Shown: one piece after another, positions 1 to 9,532 of the stretch | Numbering within the stretch: the first letter of the stretch is position 1 | How the letters are laid out: the number at the start of each line of letters is the position of its first letter | Assembly (NCBI RefSeq): GCF_002808045.1 | Contig: NZ_CP025000.1 | Coordinates: 186,001 to 250,000 of the forward strand | DNA from: Idiomarina sp. X4 | GTDB lineage: Bacteria > Pseudomonadota > Gammaproteobacteria > Enterobacterales > Alteromonadaceae | Length of the DNA stretch: 64,000 nt | Reading direction: 5' to 3' | The notes under the pieces: model-generated | The model's input: only the letters and a program-made list of their open reading frames with translations | The model's database searches: none | What the model was told of the DNA's origin: nothing | Made by a program: the position numbers and the translations under genes

Positions 1-236
1 AAATTCTTGAAGTGATGCGAGACTTACGAGCGCACGATGTTGATATGCTGACGATTGGACAGTATCTTCAACCAAGCCGGCATCATCTTCCGGTAGCGCG
101 TTACGTGCACCCTGACGAGTTTGAAGAACTGCGCATAGCTGGCGAAGAAATGGGCTTTTCACACATCGCCAGTGGCCCGTTGGTCCGCTCGTCTTACCAT
201 GCCGATCTGCAAGCGGCTGGTGAAACCGTTCGTTAA
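1..236 (+). CDS. lipA: Lipoyl synthase, C-terminal part (cut by window start)
   Basis: Only the last 77 codons are present; the gene begins before the window. LipA is the radical-SAM enzyme that inserts two sulfur atoms into protein-bound octanoyl groups to make lipoyl cofactor for the 2-oxoacid dehydrogenases. The visible part carries the conserved C-terminal run [20 protein letters not shown], followed by the [20 protein letters not shown] ending typical of this family, whose final serine is an Fe-S cluster ligand. The N-terminal CxxxCxxC motif lies outside the window. The stop is TAA at 234-236. The next gene starts 26 bases later on the same strand. Confidence 0.95.
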   Translation, partial: ILEVMRDLRAHDVDMLTIGQYLQPSRHHLPVARYVHPDEFEELRIAGEEMGFSHIASGPLVRSSYHADLQAAGETVR

Positions 237-262
237 AACATTAAAAACAACAGGAGCGCTTT

Positions 263-655
263 GTGAGCTTACTTATATGGTGTTTACTCATTGCCGGGCT
301 GCTACCTATTTTAGCCAAGGCGCCTGTTATTTACTTCCAAAACCGCGACAATGGTTACGACAATAAGCATCCAAGAGCTCAGCAACAACGACTTATCGGT
401 CGCGGTGCACGTGCTGTTGCTGGTCATTATAATGCGTATGAAGCTTTCCCTTTATACGCAGTTGCGTTGTTAGCGGCCATAGCAACAAACACTGTAACAG
501 AGCGCATTGAGTTTCTGGCTATCGCCTTTATCGTATTACGAGTGCTCTACCACGTTGCTTATTTAGCGAACTATGACAAACTGCGTTCTTTACTGTGGTT
601 TATGGCGACTTTCTGTCCGGTGATCATACTAGCTCAATTAGCCGTTTTGCTTTGA
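263..655 (+). CDS. MAPEG-family integral membrane protein
   Basis: This is a 130-residue protein with about four hydrophobic segments (near residues 2-20, 60-78, 82-100 and 108-128). It resembles the bacterial MAPEG fold (membrane-associated proteins in eicosanoid and glutathione metabolism), with a polar loop containing RGARAVAGHYNAYEAFPLYA. The glutathione-dependent role of the family is not established for these short bacterial members, so the substrate is unknown. The start is GTG at 263, chosen because AGGAG lies at 252-256, six bases upstream. The last 22 bases overlap the 3' end of the convergent gene on the other strand, so no terminator separates them. Confidence 0.8.
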   Translation: MSLLIWCLLIAGLLPILAKAPVIYFQNRDNGYDNKHPRAQQQRLIGRGARAVAGHYNAYEAFPLYAVALLAAIATNTVTERIEFLAIAFIVLRVLYHVAYLANYDKLRSLLWFMATFCPVIILAQLAVLL

Positions 656-1764
656 GCTTCTATTAGCTTCAGATACACCTTTGGCCAATATTCGGTTGCA
701 TGCTGTTCCATAGCGGTAGTTTCTTTAACTGGCTTCCAGGCTTGAAAGCCCTCTTCAGTATTACATGTATCCGCTTTAAATAGCCCCACTTTATGCTTGT
801 TTGCATCAGAGCCCAACACCCAGTATTGACCCGTATGCTGAGCAATGTCTTTCCAGGAACTTAGGCTATTTTGCCAGGGAAGACGTTCATATAGGGCTTT
901 GATATCGCTTTCCGAAACACCTTGTGCGTTCGCACCGGTTACTACGACATTAAGGCTTTTATGTCGATACAGCCCCTGGCAAAAGCTTTTCGCCAAAGTG
1001 TCTGACATGGGATACTCGTCAGCTAATCCTAACCAATGAGCAACCTCATGCTGAATGACAGCTGGCGAGCTATGCTCCGTTAATACTATTTGACGGCTGG
1101 AAGCACTGGCAATCCCGGAGTCAGCAAGAATTATCTGATAATCGGCTTGCTCACCCGATTTACAATCTGCACGGTCCCTTTCCCCCTTAAGCGTACATTC
1201 AAGCGCCACGTCGACCACCCAACGAGAACACCAATTAAGCTCAAATTCACTGCTGTTCAATGCGCTCAAAACTCTGAGGTACTCTGATTTTTGTGCGTGA
1301 CTGTGACCAATGACAGCCAAAGTGGCATCACACTGTCGGCGACTTTCAAAAGCGTTCAGCAGGCTCCGTTGCTTATCAAGCCAAGTCGTTTGCTTCTGTT
1401 CCCAACGAGTCAACCAGCTCCTCAAAGAGAACCTTGCACTGTTAAGCTCGCGCTTTGCGACTGCATTTATCGCTGATGGTATTTCTGCTTTTGCGGCTAA
1501 CGACAGCCATTCATCCGTCTGTTGAGGAAAGTGTGCCATTAACTGGTTAATGGATTTTACACTCCCCTTCTGAGCGGCCTTTCCCCACCAGTAATAAGCG
1601 TTTGTTTTTTTACCTTGCTGCCAATATGCATTGGCTAGTATATGTTGTGCGTGAGCGTTACCGCTGACCGCATTTCTATAGCGCTCTTGACTCTCACTAA
1701 GATACTGGTGATTGATATAACCAAACACCAAAAGCACAATAACGGCGAGCGAATTTTTTATCAT
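634..1764 (-). CDS. Putative membrane-anchored metalloprotease with Sel1-like repeat
   Basis: I do not recognise this 376-residue protein as a named family. An N-terminal hydrophobic segment (about residues 4-18) suggests a signal anchor, so the rest is probably periplasmic. Residues of about 36-70 read as one or two Sel1/TPR-like repeats (AQHILANAYWQQGKKTNAYY). At about residues 239-251 is HEVAHWLGLADEY, a HExxHxxGxxDE zinc-metalloprotease signature. It resembles the HExGHxxxxLADEY of M64 (IgA) peptidases and metzincins whose third ligand is Asp. The remainder contains several cysteines. The start ATG overlaps the nlpI stop by four bases, so the gene is translationally coupled to nlpI. Peptidase activity is inferred from the motif only. 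Confidence 0.7.
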   Translation of the reverse strand: MIKNSLAVIVLLVFGYINHQYLSESQERYRNAVSGNAHAQHILANAYWQQGKKTNAYYWWGKAAQKGSVKSINQLMAHFPQQTDEWLSLAAKAEIPSAINAVAKRELNSARFSLRSWLTRWEQKQTTWLDKQRSLLNAFESRRQCDATLAVIGHSHAQKSEYLRVLSALNSSEFELNWCSRWVVDVALECTLKGERDRADCKSGEQADYQIILADSGIASASSRQIVLTEHSSPAVIQHEVAHWLGLADEYPMSDTLAKSFCQGLYRHKSLNVVVTGANAQGVSESDIKALYERLPWQNSLSSWKDIAQHTGQYWVLGSDANKHKVGLFKADTCNTEEGFQAWKPVKETTAMEQHATEYWPKVYLKLIEAQSKTAN

Positions 1765-2648
1765 CGACTGATAAGTGACTGTCGAATCCGATCTAACTCT
1801 ACTGATGCGTACCGGTGCTCGACGAACTCATACACATTAGTTGAAAGTGCCAGCTTAAAGTAATTCATCGCATCAAGCGGCTTATTTTCAAGTTGCATGT
1901 ACTTACCAAGGTAGAAATAAGCCTCGCACAGGCGCTCCGTCAGTTGCTCATCTTCACCAAGCTGTTGGGTCATCTTTTCGAGGAACTCATCAACATGCAG
2001 GTTACCGAGGAATAGCTGCGCTATCTGGTAACCCCAGTCAGATTTATTCAGCTTATTAATATTCTGGCGAAGCATACTTTTTGCGTCTTCGGCATTAATA
2101 TCCACGCTAGTCAAATATAGCCAAATGACTCGGTATGGATCAGAAGGCTCTCGCTCCAGATGATACTCCAGATCCTCTTTCGATAACTCATAGCGCGAGT
2201 CATAATATTCCGCTATACCGCGATTTAAGTAAGCATAGTTATGTTTAGGCTCTAACTCTATCGCTGAGTCAAAGGCTTCATATGCGTAGTCAAACTCTTG
2301 TAACTGAGTGTACTGAATACCAAGAAAATTATAAGCATCGGCAAGCCGTGGGTTATATTCAAGAGCACGCGTAAAGTCCATTCTGGCCAGCGTACTAAGA
2401 CCAACCGCATCATATAAAGCACCACGACGGTAATACAGTTCAGCACGTTGCTCGGGGGTTAAATCTTCCGTTAAAACTTGATCAAGTCGCGCCAATTCTA
2501 TTTCATAACGAAACTCGGCTCGTTCTGGCTCAGCTAGAACGAGTTGACTTATCGCCGACGGCTGTTGCCCCACCAGCGAGGCGCAACCGGATAGAAACAT
2601 CGAAACAATAGCTAAGCCAACAACGGCATGGACACGGACCAACTGCAT
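1761..2648 (-). CDS. nlpI: Lipoprotein NlpI, TPR adaptor
   Basis: This 295-residue outer-membrane lipoprotein has a signal peptide ending in the lipobox LSGC near residue 22, then TPR repeats over about residues 50-180 (AELYYRRGALYDAVG, ADAYNFLGIQYTQL, NYAYLNRGIAEYY). In E. coli NlpI is a scaffold that presents the endopeptidase MepS to the protease Prc and binds other murein hydrolases. An ATG 15 bases further upstream also exists. I chose the ATG at 2648 because AAAGG sits seven bases before it and the resulting signal peptide is normal. It lies downstream of pnp, as in E. coli, and is followed with a 4-bp overlap by the putative metalloprotease. Confidence 0.9.
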   Translation of the reverse strand: MQLVRVHAVVGLAIVSMFLSGCASLVGQQPSAISQLVLAEPERAEFRYEIELARLDQVLTEDLTPEQRAELYYRRGALYDAVGLSTLARMDFTRALEYNPRLADAYNFLGIQYTQLQEFDYAYEAFDSAIELEPKHNYAYLNRGIAEYYDSRYELSKEDLEYHLEREPSDPYRVIWLYLTSVDINAEDAKSMLRQNINKLNKSDWGYQIAQLFLGNLHVDEFLEKMTQQLGEDEQLTERLCEAYFYLGKYMQLENKPLDAMNYFKLALSTNVYEFVEHRYASVELDRIRQSLISR

Positions 2649-2706
2649 AATAATACCTTTCATTTATCAATAGCCCACATTACAGCACATTCAGCGCCTT
2701 TCAGGC

Positions 2707-2736
2707 AAAAAAAAGCCCCGCTAAAATAGCGGGGCT
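2707..2736 (-). terminator. Intrinsic terminator of pnp
   Basis: On the minus strand the hairpin AGCCCCGCTA-ttt-TAGCGGGGCT is followed by eight T residues. It lies 18 bases past the pnp stop and before nlpI, so nlpI needs read-through or its own promoter. Confidence 0.9.
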
Positions 2737-2753
2737 TCTTAATCAGTTGAGAG

Positions 2754-4904
2754 TTACTCTTCTGTTGAGTTCTCTTCTGAAGTATTGCTCTCAGCACTTG
2801 CTGTGTTGTTAGCGTCTTCTTTTTTCTCAACCGCTTCTTTCATGCTCAGACGAACACGACCCTGACGGTCAATTTCCAGTACTTTAACCGGAACAACATC
2901 ACCAACTTTCAGGTATTCGTTTACGTCGTTCACACGTTCTTCTGCAATTTGAGAAATATGCACAAGACCATCTTTACCCGGCAGCACAGTAACGAAGGCA
3001 CCGAAGTCTACGATACGTGCGACTTTACCTTGATAAATTTTGCCAACTTCAACATTCGCCGTCAGCTGCTTGATTTTCTCAATAGCCGCATCGGCATCAG
3101 CTTGGTCACTCGCTGCTACTTTAATCGTGCCATCATCACCAATTTCGATGTTGGTATTAGTCGACTCAGTTAGCTCGCGAATAACAGCACCGCCTTTACC
3201 AATCACGTCTTTGATCTTGTCCTGATCAATCTTGATTGTGGTAAAGCGTGGGGCGTAAGCGGACAGCTCCTGACGATGTCCGCCAATCGCTTCGTCCATC
3301 ACTTTCAGAATGTGTAAACGAGCTGATTTCGCCTGTGCCAGTGCACTTTCCATAATATCGCGAGTGATACCGTCGATTTTAATGTCCATTTGCAGCGCAG
3401 TAATACCGTCGTTGTTACCCGCTACTTTAAAGTCCATATCGCCCAAGTGATCTTCGTCACCCAGAATATCTGAAAGAACGACATGCTTGTCGCCTTCTTT
3501 TACCAGACCCATCGCGATACCTGCGACAGACGACTTGATGGGAACACCTGCGTCCATTAATGCTAGTGACGAGCCACACACTGATGCCATAGAGCTTGAA
3601 CCATTTGATTCCGTAATTTCCGAAACCACACGAATGGTGTATGGGAATTCATCATGGCTCGGCATTACTGCCTGAATACCACGCTTCGCTAAACGACCAT
3701 GACCAATTTCACGACGCTTAGGAGAGCCCATCATGCCAGTTTCACCCACACAGTATGGAGGGAAGTTGTAATGCAGCATGAAGCGGCTGGTATTTGTGCC
3801 TGTTAGCTCGTCAATCATTTGAGCGTCACGGTCTGTACCTAATGTTGCGGTAACCAAAGCCTGAGTTTCACCACGAGTAAACAATGAAGAGCCGTGAGTG
3901 CGAGGTAAAACACCGGTCGCTGCGCTAATAGCACGAACCATATCCGGGTCACGACCATCGATACGCTTTTCACCAGCAATGATACGGCTGCGAACAATTT
4001 CGCTTTCAAGATCGTGGAAAATCTCGCCAGCTTCTTCTAAGTCAACATTCTCGTCTTCAGCTGTCAGCTTATCAGTCATCTGCTGTTTAACTTCGTCAAG
4101 CTTACCTTTACGCTCGGCTTTGTCAGTAATGCGGTAAGCTTCTCCAATACCTTGCTCTGCTAACTCACGAACTTTTTGTTGCAGAGTTTCGTTTTTCTCT
4201 GGCGCTTTCCAGTCCCACTTTTCTTTACCTGCTTCTGCGGTAAATTCTTCAATGGCTTTGATAACGTCCTGCATGGCTTCATGGCCGTACATGACAGCGC
4301 CCAGCATTTGGTCTTCTGACAGCAGTTCAGCTTCAGACTCAACCATTAATACCGCATTTTCTGTACCTGCAACCACGAGATCCAGCTTAGACTGTTCCAG
4401 CTCATCCATGGTTGGGTTCAATACATATTCGTCGTTTACCACACCGACACGCGCAGCACCGATTGGGCCTGCGAATGGTACACCTGAAATTGACAGCGCC
4501 GCTGACGCACCTATTAGTGCAACGATATCAGGGTTAATTTGTGGATTAACTGAAACAACCGTAGCAACCACCTGAACTTCGTTCATGAAGCCTTCAGGGA
4601 ATAAAGGACGGATTGGACGGTCAATAAGACGCGATGTCAGCGTCTCGTTTTCACTTGGACGGCCTTCACGTTTGAAGAAGCCTCCCGGAATTTTACCTGC
4701 TGCGTATGTTTTTTCTTGATAGTTAACTGTCAGCGGGAAAAAGTTTTGCCCTTCACGGACGTCTTTTTTTGCAACAACAGTTACCAGAACTGTTGTGTCA
4801 TCCATACTGACCAATACGGAGCCAGTGGCCTGACGTGCAATAACGCCAGTTTCTAGAGTGACTGTATGCTGACCGTATTGAAATTGTTTCGTAATTGGAT
4901 TCAC
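2754..4904 (-). CDS. pnp: Polyribonucleotide nucleotidyltransferase (PNPase)
   Basis: PNPase degrades RNA 3' to 5' by phosphorolysis, forms a trimer and joins the RNA degradosome. The 716-residue protein shows the full layout: a first RNase PH domain, an all-helical linker, a second RNase PH domain ([16 protein letters not shown]; the catalytic [13 protein letters not shown] region), a KH domain with the [12 protein letters not shown] loop near residue 570, and a C-terminal S1 domain ([26 protein letters not shown]) near 625-690, then an acidic tail. Translation starts at GTG 4904, with AAGGA about eight bases upstream. It is downstream of rpsO across a terminator and leader hairpin, as in E. 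coli, where PNPase and RNase III control the leader. Confidence 0.97.
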   Translation of the reverse strand: MNPITKQFQYGQHTVTLETGVIARQATGSVLVSMDDTTVLVTVVAKKDVREGQNFFPLTVNYQEKTYAAGKIPGGFFKREGRPSENETLTSRLIDRPIRPLFPEGFMNEVQVVATVVSVNPQINPDIVALIGASAALSISGVPFAGPIGAARVGVVNDEYVLNPTMDELEQSKLDLVVAGTENAVLMVESEAELLSEDQMLGAVMYGHEAMQDVIKAIEEFTAEAGKEKWDWKAPEKNETLQQKVRELAEQGIGEAYRITDKAERKGKLDEVKQQMTDKLTAEDENVDLEEAGEIFHDLESEIVRSRIIAGEKRIDGRDPDMVRAISAATGVLPRTHGSSLFTRGETQALVTATLGTDRDAQMIDELTGTNTSRFMLHYNFPPYCVGETGMMGSPKRREIGHGRLAKRGIQAVMPSHDEFPYTIRVVSEITESNGSSSMASVCGSSLALMDAGVPIKSSVAGIAMGLVKEGDKHVVLSDILGDEDHLGDMDFKVAGNNDGITALQMDIKIDGITRDIMESALAQAKSARLHILKVMDEAIGGHRQELSAYAPRFTTIKIDQDKIKDVIGKGGAVIRELTESTNTNIEIGDDGTIKVAASDQADADAAIEKIKQLTANVEVGKIYQGKVARIVDFGAFVTVLPGKDGLVHISQIAEERVNDVNEYLKVGDVVPVKVLEIDRQGRVRLSMKEAVEKKEDANNTASAESNTSEENSTEE

Positions 4905-4932
4905 GTTGTCTTTCCTTTACCTAATAAATATA

Positions 4933-4952
4933 GAACATCCGGATTGATGTTC
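4933..4952 (-). promoter_or_regulatory. Stem-loop in the pnp leader
   Basis: GAACATC and GATGTTC form a 7-bp stem with a six-base loop, about 28 bases upstream of the pnp GTG. In E. coli a longer leader stem is cut by RNase III and lets PNPase repress itself. This one may serve a similar role, but it is shorter and the comparison is inference. Confidence 0.4.
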
Positions 4953-4981
4953 GTCTTCTCTCTTTATTTGTCTCGCCGCAT

Positions 4982-4987
4982 AGTATA
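4982..4987 (-). promoter_or_regulatory. Possible pnp promoter (-10 TATACT)
   Basis: TATACT on the minus strand lies 77 bases before the pnp GTG and just downstream of the rpsO terminator. No good -35 is visible at 16-18 bases, so this call is weak. Confidence 0.35.
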
Positions 4988-5032
4988 AGGGAATTGTGAC
5001 AAAATTAAGACCCATAAGACTAAAAAGAAGAC

Positions 5033-5065
5033 AAAAAAAGGGCTGAATTTTACAATTCAGCCCTT
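5033..5065 (-). terminator. Intrinsic terminator of rpsO
   Basis: A 12-bp stem (AAGGGCTGAATT / AATTCAGCCCTT, loop GTAA) is followed by a T-rich tail on the minus strand, 30 bases past the rpsO stop. Confidence 0.9.
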
Positions 5066-5095
5066 TCTTACAGAATTTTTTCTTTGTTCAGTGTC

Positions 5096-5365
5096 TTAGC
5101 GACGGATGCCTAGACGCTCAACAACTGATAAATAACGCTTTTCGTCTTTACGCTTAAGGTAGTCAAGCAATTTACGGCGACGGCTAACCATGCGTAACAG
5201 TCCACGACGTGAGTGGTGGTCTTTTTTGTGCGCTTTAAAGTGGTCTTGAAGCTCAGCCAGGTTTTTAGTCAACAAAGCGATTTGTACTTCTGGAGAACCT
5301 GTGTCGTTCTCGCCTTGACCAAACTCTTTTACGATTTCAGCTTTCTGTTCAACAGTTAGTGACAT
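5096..5365 (-). CDS. rpsO: 30S ribosomal protein S15
   Basis: The 89-residue protein has the normal S15 length. It binds the central domain of 16S rRNA early in 30S assembly. Recognisable stretches are [21 protein letters not shown], in part the [12 protein letters not shown] rRNA-binding segment, and the C-terminal [12 protein letters not shown]. The ATG at 5365 was chosen over an upstream in-frame start because AGGAG lies five bases before it and [12 protein letters not shown] matches the family start. It has its own promoter over the end of truB and a hairpin in its leader. Confidence 0.97.
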   Translation of the reverse strand: MSLTVEQKAEIVKEFGQGENDTGSPEVQIALLTKNLAELQDHFKAHKKDHHSRRGLLRMVSRRRKLLDYLKRKDEKRYLSVVERLGIRR

Positions 5366-5390
5366 AATAACTCCTAATTGTGTGAAATAT

Positions 5391-5418
5391 CCGCCTCCGA
5401 TCACTAATTCAGGGGCGG
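5391..5418 (-). promoter_or_regulatory. GC-rich hairpin in the rpsO leader
   Basis: CCGCCCC pairs with GGAGGCGG (one bulged A) across a 13-base loop, near the predicted 5' end of the rpsO transcript. S15 represses its own mRNA through leader structure in several bacteria. Whether this hairpin is the S15 site is inference. Confidence 0.4.
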
Positions 5419-5429
5419 GAGAAGCGCGT

Positions 5430-5457
5430 ATTATATAGAGCCAACGCCCAAAATCAA
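5430..5457 (-). promoter_or_regulatory. Sigma-70 promoter of rpsO
   Basis: TTGATT - 16 bases - TATAAT on the minus strand, followed by a GC-rich discriminator (ACGCGC) typical of growth-rate-controlled genes. The -35 sits just past the truB stop. Confidence 0.75.
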
Positions 5458-5460
5458 TGA

Positions 5461-6423
5461 TTATTTCAAATCATCGAGAGAGAACTCACAGAATTCAAGC
5501 GCCAAGACTCTTTTGGGCCAAAAACGATTATCATCCCTCAGAGCTCCGACACCAATAAACTCCTTTCCACCATCATGGCGCTCACACCACATACGACATT
5601 GATCGCCAACAGCAACCTCACGGTCTAAGCAATTATCTACCGGCTGCCCATGAAGTAAATCTCGTGCTTCAGAACGAGTGACTTTTTGCTCGGGTAAGGC
5701 ATGTAGCAGACAGTCAACCGAATGCAGCTGCGCGTCCAGATCGCCCGCTTCAGCTAATTGCTCCAGCTGTTCTATAGTCAACATATTATCCGCGTTTAAG
5801 TCCGCCACACCATTTCTATGAAGTAACGAAACATGCGCTCCACACCCTAATGCCTGACCCAGGTCATCGATTAATGTGCGTATATAAGTCCCTTTGCTGC
5901 AGCTGACCTGTAACTCAAGAACCTCACCAACTAACTGAATAAACTCAATGGAGTGGATGGTTATCTCACGCACTTTTTGTGGGACGTCAATACCGCGGCG
6001 AGCGTAATAATACAATGGTCGACCTTCGTGCTTAAGCGCGGAATAGATAGACGGAGTTTGTTGTTGCGGCCCAATAAACCGCGGCAGTTTTCTCCGAATA
6101 TCGTCTTCGGTAATATTGACTGCCTTACGCTCTACTTCCTCGCCCTCTGCGTCACTCGTCGTTGTACGCACACCCAAAGTGGCTTCAACCCGATAACTTT
6201 TATCCGCATCAAGCAGGTATTGAGAAAATTTAGTGGCCTCCCCTAAACACACGGGCAATAAGCCGGTTGCTAAAGGATCCAGAGCGCCGGTATGACCGGC
6301 TTTTTGAGCGTTGTATAGGCGTTTAACACGTTGAAGGGCATGATTGGAACTCATGCCCTTCGGTTTATCCAGAAAGACTACGCCACAGACAGGACGCCCT
6401 TTGCGGGGACGAGCTTTGCCCAT
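5461..6423 (-). CDS. truB: tRNA pseudouridine-55 synthase TruB
   Basis: TruB isomerises U55 in the T-loop of nearly all tRNAs and also acts as a tRNA folding chaperone. The 320-residue protein has the catalytic region [19 protein letters not shown] near residues 42-60, with the nucleophilic Asp in GALDPLATG, and the [13 protein letters not shown] motif near 180. A C-terminal PUA-like region follows. The start ATG at 6423 has GAGG upstream and lies three bases after the rbfA stop, so the pair is co-translated. The order nusA-infB-rbfA-truB-rpsO is the conserved one. Confidence 0.97.
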   Translation of the reverse strand: MGKARPRKGRPVCGVVFLDKPKGMSSNHALQRVKRLYNAQKAGHTGALDPLATGLLPVCLGEATKFSQYLLDADKSYRVEATLGVRTTTSDAEGEEVERKAVNITEDDIRRKLPRFIGPQQQTPSIYSALKHEGRPLYYYARRGIDVPQKVREITIHSIEFIQLVGEVLELQVSCSKGTYIRTLIDDLGQALGCGAHVSLLHRNGVADLNADNMLTIEQLEQLAEAGDLDAQLHSVDCLLHALPEQKVTRSEARDLLHGQPVDNCLDREVAVGDQCRMWCERHDGGKEFIGVGALRDDNRFWPKRVLALEFCEFSLDDLK

Positions 6424-6426
6424 TGC

Positions 6427-6810
6427 TTAGTCCTCTGAATCAGTCTTATTTTTGTTGTCACGTGCGCGTGCTTCTGCCACCAGCTTACTCATACGAATAC
6501 CTTCATTTAACGAGGTGTCGTGATGAAATTTCAGCTCAGGCACAATGCGCGCTTTAATCCGCTTACCTAAAAGTGAACGAATGAAACCAGCCGCTTGATT
6601 TAAAATTCTAAGTGCTGTTTTCGTCTCTGCTTCGTCATCATTAAAAAAGGTAACGAATACTTTGGCGTACGCTAAATCTCTTGATACTTCTACATCGGAA
6701 ACCGTCACCATGCTAACGCGAGGGTCTTTCACCTCGCGCTGTATGATAAGTGCGATTTCACGTTGTAACTGATGCCGCACCCTTTCGGTGCGGCTAAAGT
6801 CTTGTGGCAT
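6427..6810 (-). CDS. rbfA: Ribosome-binding factor A
   Basis: RbfA is a small KH-fold protein that binds the 30S subunit and helps mature the 5' end of 16S rRNA, notably in the cold. The 127-residue protein starts [20 protein letters not shown] and contains the typical [20 protein letters not shown] segment and the closing [19 protein letters not shown] region. The C-terminus is charged and probably disordered. It sits between infB and truB, eight bases past the infB stop. Confidence 0.96.
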   Translation of the reverse strand: MPQDFSRTERVRHQLQREIALIIQREVKDPRVSMVTVSDVEVSRDLAYAKVFVTFFNDDEAETKTALRILNQAAGFIRSLLGKRIKARIVPELKFHHDTSLNEGIRMSKLVAEARARDNKNKTDSED

Positions 6811-6818
6811 ACCTTTCC

Positions 6819-9506
6819 TTAAAGCTTACGTTCAACTTGAACCGTTTCGAAGACTTCGATTTGGTCGCCTTCTTTAACGTCATTGTAGTTCTTAACACCG
6901 ATACCACATTCCATACCGTTACGAACTTCCTGAACGTCATCTTTAAAGCGACGCAGTGATTCAAGCTCACCTTCGTAAATAACTACGTTGTCACGCAAGA
7001 CTCGAATTGGCGCTGAACGCTTTACAATACCTTCAGTGACCATACAGCCGGCGATAGCACCAAGCTTAGGCGACTTAAAGACATCACGAACTTCAGCAAG
7101 ACCAATGATTTCCTGCTTGAACTCAGGCTGGAGCATACCGCTCATCGCCGCTTTTACTTCGTCAATCAAGTCATAAATAACACTGTAATAACGGAGATCG
7201 ACGTTTTCCTGTTCTACCAGTTTTCTAGCCGCTGCTTCCGCACGAACGTTGAAACCAACGACGATAGCGTTAGAAGCGCTTGCCAGAGAAATATCAGTTT
7301 CGGTGATACCACCGACACCGCTACCAATAATATTCACTTTCACTTCATCGGTAGACAGTTTGGTCAATGCATCAGAAATTGCTTCAAGTGAACCTTGAAC
7401 GTCTGACTTAAGAACAATATTCAACTCGGAAACATCGCCTTCTTCCATGTTCGCAAACATATTTTCCAGCTTCGCTTTCTGCTGCTTAGCCAGCTTCACT
7501 TCACGGTATTTACCTTGACGGTAATTTGCCACTTCACGGGCCTTACGCTCGTCTTTTACAACGGTCGCTTCATCACCTGCTTGTGGGACACCGGATAGAC
7601 CCAATATTTCCACTGGAATTGATGGGCCGGCTTCTTTAATTTCTTGACCATTTTCGTCACGCATCGCGCGAATTTTTCCGTACTCAAGACCACAAAGAAC
7701 CACATCACCTTGTTTCAGCAAACCACGCTGAACAAGAATTGTTGCTACTGGTCCACGACCACGGTCAAGACGTGATTCAACCACGATACCTGACGCCATT
7801 CCGGTTTTTTCCGCTTTAAGGTCAAGGACTTCAGACTGCAGCAGCACGCCTTCTAGCAGTTCATCAATTCCCAATCCACTGTGTGCGGACACTGGAATAA
7901 ACATGGTATCACCGCCCCAGTCCTCAGGAATAACATCCAACTGAGACAGCTCGTTTTTCACACGGTCTGGGTCAGCTTCTTCTTTATCCATTTTGTTGAT
8001 AGCAACAATTAATGGAACGCCAGCTGCTTTCGCGTGTTGAACGGCTTCTTTAGTTTGCGGCATAACGCCGTCATCAGCCGCCACTACGAGAATAACCACG
8101 TCCGTCGCACCTGCACCTCGAGCACGCATTGACGTAAACGCAGCGTGTCCCGGAGTATCCAGGAAAGTGACCATGCCTTGATCGGTTTCTACGTGATACG
8201 CACCAATGTGCTGTGTAATGCCGCCAGCTTCGCCGGAAGCCACTTTCGCTTTACGAATGTAATCCAGCAGTGACGTTTTACCGTGGTCAACGTGACCCAT
8301 AACGGTGACAACAGGTGCGCGCGGCGCTTCTTCACCACCTTCATGGCGATCAGATAGCACTTCTTCTTCCAGCGCATTATCTTTAACCAATGCGGGTTTA
8401 TGACCAAGCTCTTCAACAACCAGAGCGGCTGTATCCTGATCCAGAATTTGGTTGATAGTGACCATTTCGCCCATTTTCATCATGGTTTTAATCAGGTCAC
8501 CTGCTTTAACCGCCATGCGGTTTGCCAGTTCACCCACCGTAATGGTTTCACCGATTTTTACTTCTCGCTCAACAGGTTGAGCGGGTTTATTAAAGCCTTG
8601 TTGCAAAGAAGCTCCTCTACGAGCGCCCTTACGACGCTTCTCGCGACGCGGTGCGTCTTCATTTTCTTCATCTTTACGACGACGTTTTTTATTACGACGG
8701 CGACTTTTGCGTTCTTCATCGAAGTCCTGAGCGTCTTCTGCTTCCTGAGCTGTAGAAGACGTTGTAAAGTGCACATCTTCCTGCTCTTGCTGCTTACGTT
8801 TTTGCTCTTCTTCTTCCCAGCGTTTTGCGTTTTCTTCTGCCAGTTTACGAGCTTCTTCCGCTTGCGCTTCCGCTTCTTTTTCCGCCTTTTTACGGGCTTC
8901 TTCTTCTTGCTGACGTTTCAGTTTTTCAGCTTCTTCTTTCGCTTTATCAGCAGCTTCACGTTCTTCTGGCGTCATCGCAGCGCGCTTTTCAGCTTCTGCT
9001 TTTTGGCGTGCTTTTTCTTTCTCTTTTCGAGCCTTTTCTTTCTCAGCCTTTTCCTTCTCGGCTTTCTCGCGCTCCGCTTTGGCTTTTGCCTCTGCTTCTT
9101 TGCGCTGCTCTTCTTCACGCTTTTGCTCTTCTTCGCGGCGTTTCGCTTCCGCCGCCTCTTGCTCTTTCGCTACACGTTCTTGTTCTTCACGCTCTGCTTC
9201 TTCTGCAGCTGAGCGTTTAACGTAAGTCCGCTTTTTACGAACTTCAACTTGTACCGATTTAGAATCACGACCACCGCCAACACTCAGCGTGCTCTTGGTT
9301 TTTCGTTTCAGTGTCATTTTGCTGGGTTCAGAGCTGCCACCACCGCCATGTTGGCGATTTAGGTGAGCCAGCAACTTTTGTTTCTCTTCTTCATTAACTG
9401 AGTCGCCAGCTTTTTTGTTCATGCCCGCTTCAGCGAACTGCTGAACCAGACGATCAACTGTTGTACCGACATCTTTGGCCAGCTTTTCGAGCGTTACTTC
9501 TTCCAT
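6819..9506 (-). CDS. infB: Translation initiation factor IF-2
   Basis: IF-2 is the GTPase that brings fMet-tRNA to the 30S subunit and promotes subunit joining. The 895-residue protein is full length (E. coli 890). It has an N-terminal IF2N domain, then a very long charged E/K/A/R-rich coiled region (about residues 85-260), a second IF2N-like segment ([19 protein letters not shown]), and the G domain with [12 protein letters not shown] (G1), [10 protein letters not shown] (G3) and NKMD (G4). The C-terminal domains binding fMet-tRNA follow. E. coli makes shorter forms from internal starts; I cannot tell whether this gene does. It has GGAGG about 11 bases before the start. Confidence 0.98.
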   Translation of the reverse strand: MEEVTLEKLAKDVGTTVDRLVQQFAEAGMNKKAGDSVNEEEKQKLLAHLNRQHGGGGSSEPSKMTLKRKTKSTLSVGGGRDSKSVQVEVRKKRTYVKRSAAEEAEREEQERVAKEQEAAEAKRREEEQKREEEQRKEAEAKAKAEREKAEKEKAEKEKARKEKEKARQKAEAEKRAAMTPEEREAADKAKEEAEKLKRQQEEEARKKAEKEAEAQAEEARKLAEENAKRWEEEEQKRKQQEQEDVHFTTSSTAQEAEDAQDFDEERKSRRRNKKRRRKDEENEDAPRREKRRKGARRGASLQQGFNKPAQPVEREVKIGETITVGELANRMAVKAGDLIKTMMKMGEMVTINQILDQDTAALVVEELGHKPALVKDNALEEEVLSDRHEGGEEAPRAPVVTVMGHVDHGKTSLLDYIRKAKVASGEAGGITQHIGAYHVETDQGMVTFLDTPGHAAFTSMRARGAGATDVVILVVAADDGVMPQTKEAVQHAKAAGVPLIVAINKMDKEEADPDRVKNELSQLDVIPEDWGGDTMFIPVSAHSGLGIDELLEGVLLQSEVLDLKAEKTGMASGIVVESRLDRGRGPVATILVQRGLLKQGDVVLCGLEYGKIRAMRDENGQEIKEAGPSIPVEILGLSGVPQAGDEATVVKDERKAREVANYRQGKYREVKLAKQQKAKLENMFANMEEGDVSELNIVLKSDVQGSLEAISDALTKLSTDEVKVNIIGSGVGGITETDISLASASNAIVVGFNVRAEAAARKLVEQENVDLRYYSVIYDLIDEVKAAMSGMLQPEFKQEIIGLAEVRDVFKSPKLGAIAGCMVTEGIVKRSAPIRVLRDNVVIYEGELESLRRFKDDVQEVRNGMECGIGVKNYNDVKEGDQIEVFETVQVERKL

Positions 9507-9532
9507 AGTCTGTTGTACCTCCGCTGATCGTT

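Noticed and set aside
8400..9212. 270-residue open frame antisense to infB, very rich in Phe and Leu
   Set aside because: It is the mirror of the charged E/K/A/R-rich coiled region of IF-2; the composition is explained by the real gene and there is no ribosome site.
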